DNA of 64,000 nucleotides from Glycine soja. Its lineage: Eukaryota > Streptophyta > Magnoliopsida > Fabales > Fabaceae. Below, piece by piece: positions 46,741-57,586 of this stretch. Within the stretch, counting starts at the first letter, position 1, and every line of letters begins with the position of its first letter. The notes under the pieces are model-generated. The model was given only the letters and a program-made list of their open reading frames with translations. It was not told where the DNA came from and did not search any database. Location: positions 30,570,699 through 30,634,698 of the forward strand of contig NC_041007.1 in assembly GCF_004193775.1 (NCBI RefSeq), given 5' to 3'. Position numbers and translations under genes: made by a program.

Positions 46741-47220
46741 CAACAAAAAAAGGGGGACAAACCCTAGGATTTCAATGGATTGATTAAACATCAAACGACT
46801 CCATTGCCATCACTCCAAAATGGTCAAATGACTAAATCAAACAGAACACACACTCTGAGGGAGTTCTCGGAGAGATTTGCAAAAGATAGGATAAGGTTGC
46901 ATGGACTATCACCTCTTTCAAAAGGACAGTCAATTTGTGTTTTCCAAAAAAAAATCAAATCAAAATCAAAATCACAAAATAGGGAAAGAATGTCATGAAC
47001 ATTGACAACTTTCCATTACATTGCATTGTTTCATACGAAGTCCGCATTTACCAAATTTCACGACAAAGGTTGCATGCATCTGCATCCCTAAAAATCATGT
47101 TAACTGCATAGATTTCCTACATCTAATGTCCAAATCTTGTGGATTTGGGATGACCGGCCCTCTCGATGAGTCGATCTCTTGCTTTCTCATAAGGGTGGAC
47201 CCTTGGGTACTTGTACATAT
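46741..47220 (+). other. D 3'UTR segment shared with E
   Basis: It aligns with the reverse complement of about 3460-3930. The frame 46780-46998 has no recognised domain. No gene. Confidence 0.6.
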
Positions 47221-48475
47221 CACCTTGAGAGGACTACACGTCCTCGCCTTGAGAGGACTACATGTCCTAACCATCAGAGGGCTGCACGCCCTCACCTCCA
47301 GAGGACTACACGTCCTCACCTTGAGAGGGCTACCCGCCCTCGCCATGGGTACTAGTTACCCTCACCTTTAGAGGACTACATGTCCTCACTTTCAGAGGGC
47401 TACACGCCCTCGCCATCAGAGGACTGCATGTCCTCACCTTCGTAGGGCTACACGCCCTCACCTTTAGAGGACTACACGTCCTCGCCAACAGAGGGCTGCA
47501 CGCCCTCACCTTGAGAAGACTACATGTCCTCGCCTTGAGAGGACTACACGTCCTCACCATCAGAGGGCTTCACACCCTCACCTCCAGAGGACTACACGTC
47601 CTCACCAACATAGGGCTGCACGCCCTCCCCTTGAGAGGACTACACGTCCTCGCCAACAGAGGGCTGCACGCCCTCACCTTGAGAGGACTACACGTCCTCG
47701 CCTTGAGAGGACTACACGTCCTCACCATCAGAGGGCTGCACGCCCTCACCTCCAGAGGACTACACGTCCTCGCCTTGAGAGGGCTACCCGCCCTCGCCTT
47801 GGGTACTAGTTACCCTCACCTTCAGAGGACTACATGTCCTCACTTTCAGAGGGCTACACGCCCTTGCCATTAGAGGACTGCATGTCCTCACCTTCGTAGG
47901 GCTACACGCCCTCACCTTTAGAGGACTACACGTCCTCGCCAACAGAGGGCTACACGCCCTCACCTTTAGAGGAATACACGTCCTCACCATCAGAGGACTA
48001 CACGTCCTCACCTTTAGAGGACTACACGCCCTCACATCAGAGGACTACACGTTCTCACCTTCAGAGGACTACGCGTCCTCACCTTAGAAGACTGCACGTC
48101 CTCACCTTCAGAGGACTGCGCATCCTCATCTTCGTAGGGCTACACGCCCTCACCTTCAGAGGGCTACATGCCCTCGCCATCAGAGGACTTCACGTCCTCA
48201 CCTTTGTAGGGCTACACGCCCTCACCTTCAGAGGACTACACGTCCTCGCCTTTAGAGGACTACACGTCCTCGCCATCAGAGGACTACATGTCCCCCGTTT
48301 TCAAAGGGAGACATGCCCTCACCTTTAGAGGATTGTACTTCCTCGCCATCATAGGACTACACTCCCTCGCCTTCAAAAGGCGACACGTCCTGAACTTCAG
48401 AGGGCTACACGCCCTCGCCTTTAGAGGGCTATGCGTCCTCACTTTCAGTGGGCTCCATATCCACACCTTAAGATA
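47221..48475 (+). repeat. 24-bp palindromic minisatellite (about 50 units)
   Basis: Units alternate GAGGACtacacGTCCTC and GAGGGCtacacGCCCTC, separated by ACCTT/ACCATC-type spacers. The six-base stems pair perfectly in most units, and the two stem types differ at matched positions on both arms. The unit is 24 bp (eight codons), so frames stay open on both strands; no protein is implied. A few units mix arms (near 48020 and 48110). Confidence 0.93.
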
Positions 48476-49298
48476 ATTTAAGGTCCTCTGCCCTTAAAAT
48501 GCTTAACCGAGACTCGCGCTCCTGGTTAAGGGGCCAGTAGTTTCCTTTTATCAGTTTCTGGGCCACCCCCTAATATTGGAGGGCGACCAACTGTGCAAGC
48601 ACAACCAGAGAGGGAGGCTATCACACAGCTACTACGCATACCGGGGCAAGATTTCACCCGTGCCGCTGCAAAGAGACGAGTGTGGATCATGTGTACCAAC
48701 ATGACCCCTTTTACACAGATATAGATGACATTGCTGCTTAGCAACATCCTGGCCAGCGACCGTAATGCCGATCTCCCCCTGCGGAAGTATCAGTTGGTCT
48801 GTGCCGTCCCGACATAGGTAGGTATGCATTATTTCCAACTAATTTCTAATGCCATCTACTATTTGCAGGGATCGCGCCCACGAGACACCCAGTGGACCCG
48901 GAAAAGTCCAACAGGGCCCTGGGGTTTCCAGCTCTGGTTATGGGCCTCTGTCGGCCCTACAGGGCGCCCGTTCCCCCCAGCAAGTTCATGTCGTCGTGGC
49001 ATAGGTAAGTATGCACCTCCCCCAACTGATTTCTGATGTCATCTATTGTTTTCAGGGATTGTGCCCGCAAGACACCTAGTGGACCCGAAGAAGGCCAACA
49101 GGGTCTTGGAGTTGCCAGCTCTAAATACGGGTCTCTGTCAGTTCTAGGGAGTGCCTGTCGCCCCCGGCAAAGTCATCAGGCCCCCCTACCAATCGAGCTT
49201 TCATCAAGAAGTACTGCGCCCCCAGGCAAGCGCAGGGCCAAACACCACAGCAGCCAGGGGATGGCCGGCAGCGGGCAACAGACGCACCACCACCACCT
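48476..49298 (+). other. GC-rich 187-bp tandem duplication with splice-like sites
   Basis: Two 187-bp units start near 48812 and 48999. Each has AG|GTAGGTATG or AG|GTAAGTATG and, 51 bases later, a T-rich TTTGCAG or TTTTCAG. The segment is more GC-rich than its neighbours. No protein domain is recognised. The tail (about 49280-49300) joins the sequence shared with C at 34503. Confidence 0.6.
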
Positions 49299-51659
49299 CT
49301 AGAGTTCACCTCTGCTCATCCGCAAAAAGGTTTGAGTATTGCCTACGACACATGGCCGACCAATAGGCAACCAAGTCCAAAGCCAAAGGTAAGCAAAGTA
49401 CTAGGTCCATGACCGACAAATCATTAGGCGTCCAGCTCAAGACGTTAAAGAAGCACTACTAGGAGGCAACCTAGTAACTTTTAAATTTCTGCTTGCTATT
49501 TGATCACCTTTTGTTTCTCAAGTCATATTGGGACACACCTAGTTTCTCATGACCCTAAGAATTTAAATAAAACGAGCACAAGCTCGGAAGGTAGTCATAC
49601 CTCACAAATATATGTATGCGTGTTTAGGTAGTGAAAAATACCTTAGATATGCATGTATGTAATATAGGTAGCAAACAACTACCTCACAAAATATATATGT
49701 ATGTTTAGGTAGCAAGATACCTTAGATATGCATGTATGTAGCAAAAAGATACCTCACAAAATATATATATATATGTATGTTTAGGTAGCAAGATACCTTG
49801 GATATGCATGTATATAGCAAAAATACCTCACAAAAATATACACATGTTTAGGTAGCAAAATACCTCATGAAAAAAAAAGGGAAAAAGAAAAACAAAAACA
49901 AACAAGAAAAAGAAATAAACAAATAAAAAAAAGGAAAAAGAGAGAAAAAGAGAGAAAAAAGAAAAATAAGTTGTCTAGCTGAAAAACCAACATGCTTTTG
50001 AAAAGAGATGACTTCCAACTTTTCTTTGAAAAAAATCACTGATCATAACTAGTTTTTGAAAAAATGTGTATACACCTGAAGGGTGAATGCTGTGAAATTT
50101 TCCCGAGTACCCAAAATGGACTAGGATGAATGCACAAATTGGTAAAAGAACATATTTTGGAAACATTGGGTTGACTAAAAATAGAGGAAATGAATCCTGA
50201 GCCCTAGCATCACATGACCATAAAAATTTGACACTTGAGTGTCCACATAGGTGCATGCATGACCAGTTTTGCATAAAGTTTCCAAATAATCATTTTTGCA
50301 TTTGTGTCATGGAAATAATGTGGGGCATCCCTTTTACCCTTGAACCAAACCAAACCCTGACATGTATCATGTCTGGCCATTCTACAAGCTTTGAGCCAAA
50401 ATCCTAACTCACCATAAACCTTGACCCAGGGTGAGAATGTCAATCCTTACCCTTGGAAGCAAAAAAGAAGAGAAGGAAAATTTCCAATCAAAGAGAAAGC
50501 AAAAAAAAAAAGAGAGAAGGAAAATTTCCAATCGAAGGAAAAAAGAGAGGAAAGGAAATTCCCAATCAAAGAGTGGGAGAAAGCGAAAAGAAAAGAAAGA
50601 AAATTCCCAACCAAAGAGTGGGAGAAAGTAAAAGGAAGGAAAGAAAGCTCCTGATCAAGGATCGAAACAATTCAGAAGAAATGTGCAGAAAGGTCTTTGG
50701 ACCGGACAATATCTGTACAATACAAAATTGTCACCAAATGAACAAAAAAAAGGGAAAGGAAACCACGACCTGAAAGTGGTCTTCTCCCTTTGATTACCAA
50801 CCAAAATCCTGTGCGTCGGTGACTTGTTCGCCTCGTGCAAAACAGAAACAGAAAAGGAAAAGGCCAAAAACACACAAAAGCCGAAAAAACCCACCAAAAG
50901 AACCCATTCCCAAGGGAAGTCCTATTGATCCATGATCATGCATGTAATTTTTGATTTGATAGGAAATAATTCGCAAAGTCAAGTCGTGACATATCTATGG
51001 TTCGGAATTAGGATGAAACACTTACCTGTGCGAGGTTGATACACTCTGAGTGATTTTCTTCAATTTTTGTTGAACCCAGTGTTTCCTCTAAATGGTCATT
51101 TAGAAACGAAATGCTAACATCCAAAATCTCATTTATGGTTATGGGGGGGTTTCATCAGCAGACTCTCCTTCCCCGGTAAACGCATTGTTTTTCACTCAAA
51201 AAAGCATATGCTGCTCTAATCATTTGGAATATTTGTCTCTTTACTAAAGCATGTTTGCATTTTAGTGAAGAAAACACCAAGACTTTTTCAAGTCTCACAA
51301 GTTCTCCAGAACTACGTAGGTCTGAGTTCCTCATTGGAGGATACGTAGGCGCAAGAGCCTCGCTTTTGTCGACCACACCGCTTTTTGTTACCATGACCCA
51401 AGAGCTAGTAGCCCGCAGAGACGCCTTACGGTTATCCGCACCTCGTCATTCAGTGACCCCAAGTGTGATTGATGAGCAGAGGCCAATGTGGTCATCTGCG
51501 CCCTTTCTGGAGATGTCAGCATCTTCCGGTGGAGACTTTTTCAAGTCTCACAAGTTATCTAGAACTACGTAGGTCTGAGTTCCTCATTGGAGGATACGTA
51601 GGATCAAGAGCCTTGCTTTTGTCGGCCGCCCCACAATCTCTGTCATACTGACCCTGAGA
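49299..51659 (+). other. D 3'UTR, unique part with microsatellites
   Basis: It matches C at 34503-36228. It includes an 'atatatatgtatg' and 'aggtagcaa' microsatellite region (about 49580-49860), purine-rich repeats (about 50455-50660) and an LTR-type module (about 51308-51375 and 51562-51632). The Lys-rich frames 50421-50773 are low complexity and not genes. Confidence 0.65.
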
Positions 51660-52450
51660 TCATGTGACATGCGGAGACAAATTATGGTCATTCCGCACAC
51701 CTTTTGCCATTCAGACACAGTCGTGTCCGATGGCACGCAGAGACAAATTATGGTCATTCTGCACCCTTTTGTCATCCAGAGGCGGCGGACCCGATGACAT
51801 GCGGAGACAAATTATGGTCATTCCGCACACCTTTTTCCATTCAGACACAGTCGTGTCCGATGGCATGCAGAGACAAATTATGGTCATTCTGCACCCTTTT
51901 GTCATCCAGAGGCGGCGGGCCCGATGACATGCAGAGACAAATTATGGTCGTTCCGCACACCTTTTGCCATTCAGACACAGTCGTGTCCGATGGCACGCAT
52001 AGACAAATTATGGTCATTCTGCGCCCTTTTGTCATCCAGAGGCGGCGGGCCCGATGACATGCGGAGACAAATTATGGTCATTCCGCACACCTTTTGCCAT
52101 TCAGACACAGTCGTGTCTGATGGCACGCAGAGACAAATTATGGTCATTTTGCGCCCTTTTGTAATCCAGAGGCGGCGGGCCCGATGACATGTGGAGACAA
52201 ATTATGGTCATTCCGCACACCACTTTTGCCATTCAGACACAGTCGTGTCCGATGGCACGCAGAGACAAATTATGGTCATTCTGCGCCCTTTTGTCATCCG
52301 GAGGCGGCGGGCCCGATGACATGCGGAGACAAATTATGGTCATTCCGCACACCCTTTTGCCATTCAGACACAGTTGTGTCCAATGGCACGCAGAGACAAA
52401 TTATGGTCATTCTGCGCCCTTCGTCAATCGCGGCCGACAAGCCCGTTGAC
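51660..52450 (+). repeat. 130-bp hairpin tandem repeat in D's 3'UTR
   Basis: 'gacatgcgg' and its variants recur at 51666, 51796, 51926, 52056, 52186 and 52318 (period 130, then 132). Each unit has two 65-bp halves with paired stems TGTCAT...ATGACA then GCGGA...TCCGC, and TGCCAT...ATGGCA then GCAGA...TCTGC. These resemble C's array but with other stem letters. Confidence 0.9.
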
Positions 52451-52761
52451 ACGCGGAGATTTACATCATCTTCCGCGCTCACAAGATCTGTCATACTGAC
52501 TTTTGAGTCATGCTGACGGGCAGAAATACCCGAGTGGTTATCCGTATAAACATTCTTTTGCTATCTGTAAGACAGAACGCTTGATAGCATCCAGAGACTG
52601 ACATCGTCTTCTGCACCTTTTGTTCCCCCGGGAACAACAAGTCATTTGCATGCGGAGATTTTATGGTCACCCGCGACTCTCGTCAACCGAGAGGAACGAA
52701 ATTAGTGTCTTATCTTTACTTTCCTTTTATCTCCAATAAAAGACAAGTAAAGAGGGGCAAC
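52451..52761 (+). other. D 3'UTR end and polypurine tract
   Basis: Mixed remnants of the hairpin array (about 52500-52680) are followed by the conserved tail, with the polypurine tract gtaaagaggggcaac ending at 52761 directly before the 3' LTR. Confidence 0.8.
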
Positions 52762-54558
52762 TGTCATACCCTAATTTCGTACGGGGACCTTTGCTTGATG
52801 ACATGCAACTTTTGTTTGGTCCTTGTGAGGTGCTTGGCACCCATCACTAGGCAATTTGTGAAATTCCGGGACATGCCAGAAAACAAAGGAAAATATTGAT
52901 GCACAATCCTTAAGGTTCCGTGACACACCGGAAATCAAATGGAAGCATCGTTGCACAATTAGTGAGGTTCCGTAACATTCTGTAAGTCAAAAAGGGGATG
53001 ATTATGTAATCCGCAAGGTTCCGTAAAATTACGGAAAGAAAACAAGTATCGTTACGAAATTCGTAAGTTTTCGTAACTTTACGAAAAAAGAATCACAAAA
53101 AAAAGGCAGGGGTGTACTTAGTAAAAATGGGGGTGCAAATAGCAACGAGGCCCACTTGGGCCCTCCAGAAGATTCCTCCAGAAGGCTGTTGCTTCTGGAG
53201 GAAGCAACCGTACTCGCCTGGGCGAGCTGGGTGGCAAGCTTCTCCCCCAATTTTCTATAAATAGGGGGAGAAGTGAAGTGGAAAAGGGTTCAGCCCCTGA
53301 GGCACTTCTCTCTCTTTCGAATTTGCTTAGAAAAATTGTTTCCGTGAAGAAAATCCAAGCCGAGGTGCTTCCGTAACGTTTCCGTGAGTGATTTCGCGAA
53401 GGTTTTCGACCATTCTTCGACGTTCTTCATTCGTTCTTCATCGTTCTTCGGTCTTCAACGGGTAAGTACCTCGAACCAAGCTTTTCGATTCATTCTATGT
53501 ACCCGTGGTGGTCCACAGTGTGTTTCGTGTATTTTCCTTCTCGTTTTCATTTACTTTCCGTACCCCTTTTGACATGCTTAAGCCATTTTATTTAAGTCAT
53601 TTCTCGCTTAACCTAAAAATAAAATAAATTTCCACCGATCGTTTGAATTGTATTATCCGTTAACTTCGGTTAAAATGAATTCCGACCGTTCAGTCGTGCC
53701 GTAACCACGTTGGAAATCAAAAAAGAGGTAAAATAATAATATAATAATCAAAAAAATGTCTTTTAGTAAAATAAAGCGGAAAATCAATCGGACGTTTTCT
53801 CTTTGGGATTTCTCATTCTTAATTGAATTGACTAATAACTAAAGTGAAACTAAGGCTAAAATCAACTTGCCTAGTCATGCTCGTCCACAAAAATAGGTTT
53901 TTGAAAGTTTATCATTTCAATTTCTTACTAAGTAAAATGGATCATTTTTAAGGTCCAACGCCTTAAAATGATCACCTTTCAAGTAAAAACGAATCACTTG
54001 ATTCACGCACAAGAAAGAACTACGTAGGTCTGATTTCCTCATCGCAATTGAGGAATACGCAGGAGCAAAGGGAAACACCCTTGTCGACCACAAAATGAGA
54101 AAAAATATAAAAAGGGTATAAAGGATATAAAGACATAAAAAGGGAACATAAAAAATCAAAGTCATGTTTGCACATTCGATTAAAGGCTGCTGTCCCTTGG
54201 GACGGACGTGTGGGGTGCTAATACCTTCCCCGTGCGTAAATACAAATGAGAAAAAATATAAAAAGGGTATAAAGGATATAAAGACATAAAAAGGGAACAT
54301 AAAAAATCAAAGTCATGTTTGCACATTCGATTAAAGGCTGCTGTCCCTTGGGACGGACATGTGGGGTGCTAATACCTTCCCCGTGCGTAAATACAACTCC
54401 CGAGCCTTTCACTTAAAAGTTCGTAGATCGCGTCTTTTCCGGTTTTTCCGACGTTTTCCTCAAATAAACGTTGGTGGTGACTCCGCGCGTATTCCTTTCG
54501 TGGAACACGCATCCCGCGAGTCACGCGTCGCCCTCCCGCCGAAGGGTAGGTTGCGATA
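52762..54558 (+). repeat. 3' LTR of element D with internal duplication
   Basis: 1797 bp, TGTCATACCC to TTGCGATA (last codon-like CGACA mutated to CGATA). It differs from the 5' LTR by a 151-bp tandem duplication (54093-54243 and 54244-54390) that spans the cloned-looking tail up to 'gcgtaaataca'. TATAAATAG at 53256-53264; hairpin CCTCCAGAAG...CTTCTGGAGG at 53175-53201. Confidence 0.93.
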
Positions 54559-57300
54559 GCAGGCAGAGATACCCAAGTGGTTATCTGTATAAACACTTTT
54601 TTTCTATTCGTCAGACTCACAGTCCGGTAGCATGTAGAGACTAAAGTCGTCATCTGCACCCTTTGTCAACCAGGGGCAAGCGAGCCTGTTGACATGCAGA
54701 GACTAACGCCATCTTCTGTACCTTTGTCATCCAGAGACGACGACTCCGATGACAGGCGGAGATACCTAAGTGGTTATCTGTAGAAAAAAATTGTTGTTAA
54801 TCCTGACCCGAGAAGTCAGGAGGCAGGCGGAGATACCAAAGTGATTATCCGTACAAAATGATTTTTGTTAATCCTGACCCGAGAAGTCAGGTGGCAGACG
54901 GAGATATCCAAGTGGTTATCCGTATAAACACTCTTTTGCTATCCGTCAGACTTAGAGTCCGATAGCATGCAGAGACTAACATCGTCATCTGCACCCTTTT
55001 TCAACCATGGGAAACCGAGCCCGTTGACACGCAGAGACTAATGTCATCTTCTGCACCTTTGTCATCCAGAGACGGCGAGTCCGATGACATGCAGAGATAC
55101 CTAAGTGGTTATTCGTACAAACGATTTTTGTTAATCCTGACCCGAGAAGTCAGGTGGCAGACAGAGATAGCCAAGTGGTTATCCGTATAAAATGATTTCT
55201 GTTAATCCTGACCCGAGAAGTCAGGTGACAGGCGGAGATACCTTATGGTCATCCACACCTTTTGTCAACTAGAGGAAAACTAGTCGTTGAAACGCAAAGA
55301 CTAACGTCGTCATCTGCACCCTTTGTCAACCAGGGGCAAGCGAGCTCGTTGACACACACAGACTAATGTATTCTTCTACATATTTGTCATCCAGAGACGG
55401 TGAGTCCGATGATAGTCGAAGATACCCAAGTGGTTATCTGTACAAAAATATATTTGTTAATCCTGACTCGAGAAGTCAGGAGGAAGGCGAAGATACCCAA
55501 GTGGTTATCCATACAAAATGATTTCTGTTAATCCTGACCCGAGAAGTCAGGTGGTAGGCAGAGATACTCAAGTGGTTATCTGTATAAACACTCTTTTGCT
55601 ATCCGTCAAACTCAGAGTCTGGTAGCATGTAGAGACTAATGTCATCATCTGCACCTTTTTTCAACCAGGGGCAAGCGAGCCCGTTGGCACGGAGAGACTA
55701 ACGTCATCTTCTGCACCTTTGTCATCCAGAGATGGCGTGTCTGATGATATGCGGAGATACCCAAGTGGTTATTCGTACAAAACAATTTCTGTTAACCTGA
55801 CCCGAGAAGTCAGGTGGAAGGCGGAGATACCTCAGTGGTTATCCGTACAAAACGATTTCTGTTAATCCTGACCCGGGAAGTCAGGTGGTAGGCAGAGATA
55901 CCTTAGTGGTTATCCGTATAAACACTTTTTTGCTATCCGTCAGACTCAGAGTCTGGTAACATGCAGAGACTAACACTGTCATTTGCACCCTTTGTCAACC
56001 AGGGGCAAGCGAGCTTGTTAACACGCAGAGACTAACGTAGTCTTCAGCACCATTGTCATCCAGGGACGGTGAGTCCGATGATAGCCGGAGATACCCAAGT
56101 GGTTATCCGTACAAAATGATTTATGTTAATCCTGACCCTAGAAGTCAGGAAGCAGGCGGAGATACCCAAGTTGTTATCCGTACAAAATGGTTTTTGTTAA
56201 TCCTGACCCAAGAAGTCAGGTGGCAGGCAGAGATACCCAAGTGGTTATCTGTATAAATACTTTTTTGCTATTCGTCAGACTCATAGTCCGGTAGCATGCA
56301 GAGACTAACGTCGTCATCTTCACCCTTTGTCAACCATGGGCAAGCGAGCCTGTTGACACGCAGAGACTAACGTCGTCTTTTGCACCTTTGTCATCCAGAG
56401 ACGGCGACTCCGATGATAGGCGGAGATACCTAAGTGGTTATCTGTAGAAAACAATTGTTATTAATCCTGACCCGAGAAGTCAGGAGGCAGGCAGAGATAC
56501 CAAAGTGATCATCCGTACAAAATGATTTTTGTTAATCCTGACCCGAGAAGTCAGGTGGCAGACGGAGATATCCAAGTGGTTATCCGTATAAACACTCTTT
56601 TGCTATCCGTCAGACTTAAAGTCCGGTAGCATCCAGAGACTAACGTCGTCATCTGCACCCTTTGTCAACCATGGGCAAGCGAGCCCGTTGACACGTAGAG
56701 ACTAACGTCATCTTCTGCACCTTTGTCATCCAGAGACGGCGAGTCCGATGACATGCAGAGATACCTAAGTGGTTATCCGTATAAATGATTTTTGTTAATG
56801 CTGACCCGAGAAGTCAGGTGGGAGGCAGAGATAGCCAAGTGGTTATCTGTACAAAATGATTTCTGTTAATACTGACCCGGGAAGTCAGGTGGCAGGCGGA
56901 GATACCTTATGGTCATCCGCACCTTTTTTCAACTAGAGGCAAACTAGTCGTTGACACACAGAGACTAACGTCGTCATCTGCACCCTTTGTCAACCAGGGG
57001 CAAGCGAGCCTGTTGACCCGCAGAGACTAACGTCGTCTTCTGCACTTTTTTCATCCAGAGACAGTGAGTCTGATGACATGCAGAGATACCCAAGTCGTTA
57101 TTCGTACAAACCAACTTCTGTTAATCTCGACTCGTGAAGTCAGGTGGCAGGCGGAAATGCCCCAAGTGGTTATCTGTACAAACAGACTTCTGTTAATCCT
57201 GACCCGTGAAGTCAGGTGGGAGGCGGAAATATGCCAAGTGGTTATCCGTACACACACAATTTTGCTACCCCGACCTGTGAGAAGTCAGGTAGCATGCGGA
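54559..57300 (+). repeat. Hairpin tandem array in C's 3'UTR, right part
   Basis: It continues the array cut at 37419 and carries dozens of modules: CTGACccgagaaGTCAG, CGGAgatacc...gttaTCCG (with CAGA...TCTG versions), TGTCAACC...GTTGACA, TGTCATCC...GATGACA and TGCTATCC...GGTAGCA followed by GCAGA...TCTGC. It is about 2.7 kb and the largest array here. Confidence 0.88.
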
Positions 57301-57586
57301 GACGCCCTATACGATAATCCGCACACATTTCAAAGACGACAATGTCTTCACCTTAAAAACTTCAATATCCTTTTCCCATGTGCTTCGTAGGACTCGATGT
57401 CCTTTGTTTGTACGTTTTTTTAAAAAACAAAAACGAAGGGAATTTCAATATCTTCATGCCTTCACGAGTTTTACTGCTTGGATTGGTGCTAGTGGCCGGT
57501 CGGGTAAAGATTCAGCTTGAACGAAATTAGTGTCTATTCTTTACTTCCCTTTTATCTCCAATAAAAGATAAGTAAAACGGGGCAAC
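57301..57586 (+). other. C 3'UTR end and polypurine tract
   Basis: A short unique tail ending in the polypurine tract gtaaaacggggcaac. One base differs from the usual gtaaagaggggcaac. The LTR follows. Confidence 0.8.

Larger units (their letters stand above)
37420..54558 (+). mobile_element. Ogre-like non-autonomous element D
   Basis: The TSD gcagg is at 37415-37419 and 54559-54563. It has 5' LTR 37420-39057, PBS 39060-39078, decayed ORF1 39930-41682, decayed gag 42883-44490, a 3'UTR of about 7 kb rich in tandem hairpin arrays, PPT ending at 52761 and 3' LTR 52762-54558. It holds a solo copia LTR at 44978-45994. An ORF upstream of gag, this PBS type and the repeat-rich 3'UTR are Ogre hallmarks. 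There is no protease, RT or integrase, so it would depend on proteins from a relative. Confidence 0.93.

Noticed and set aside
47021..48035. Long open frames on both strands with an 8-residue RGLHVLTL-like repeat
   Set aside because: The frames follow from a 24-bp palindromic unit without stop codons; both strands are open, no start context or domain is present and the region lies in a 3'UTR array.
51660..52450. CRISPR-like appearance of evenly spaced direct repeats
   Set aside because: Repeats are contiguous, spacers are also repeated and the setting is a plant retrotransposon; no cas genes.
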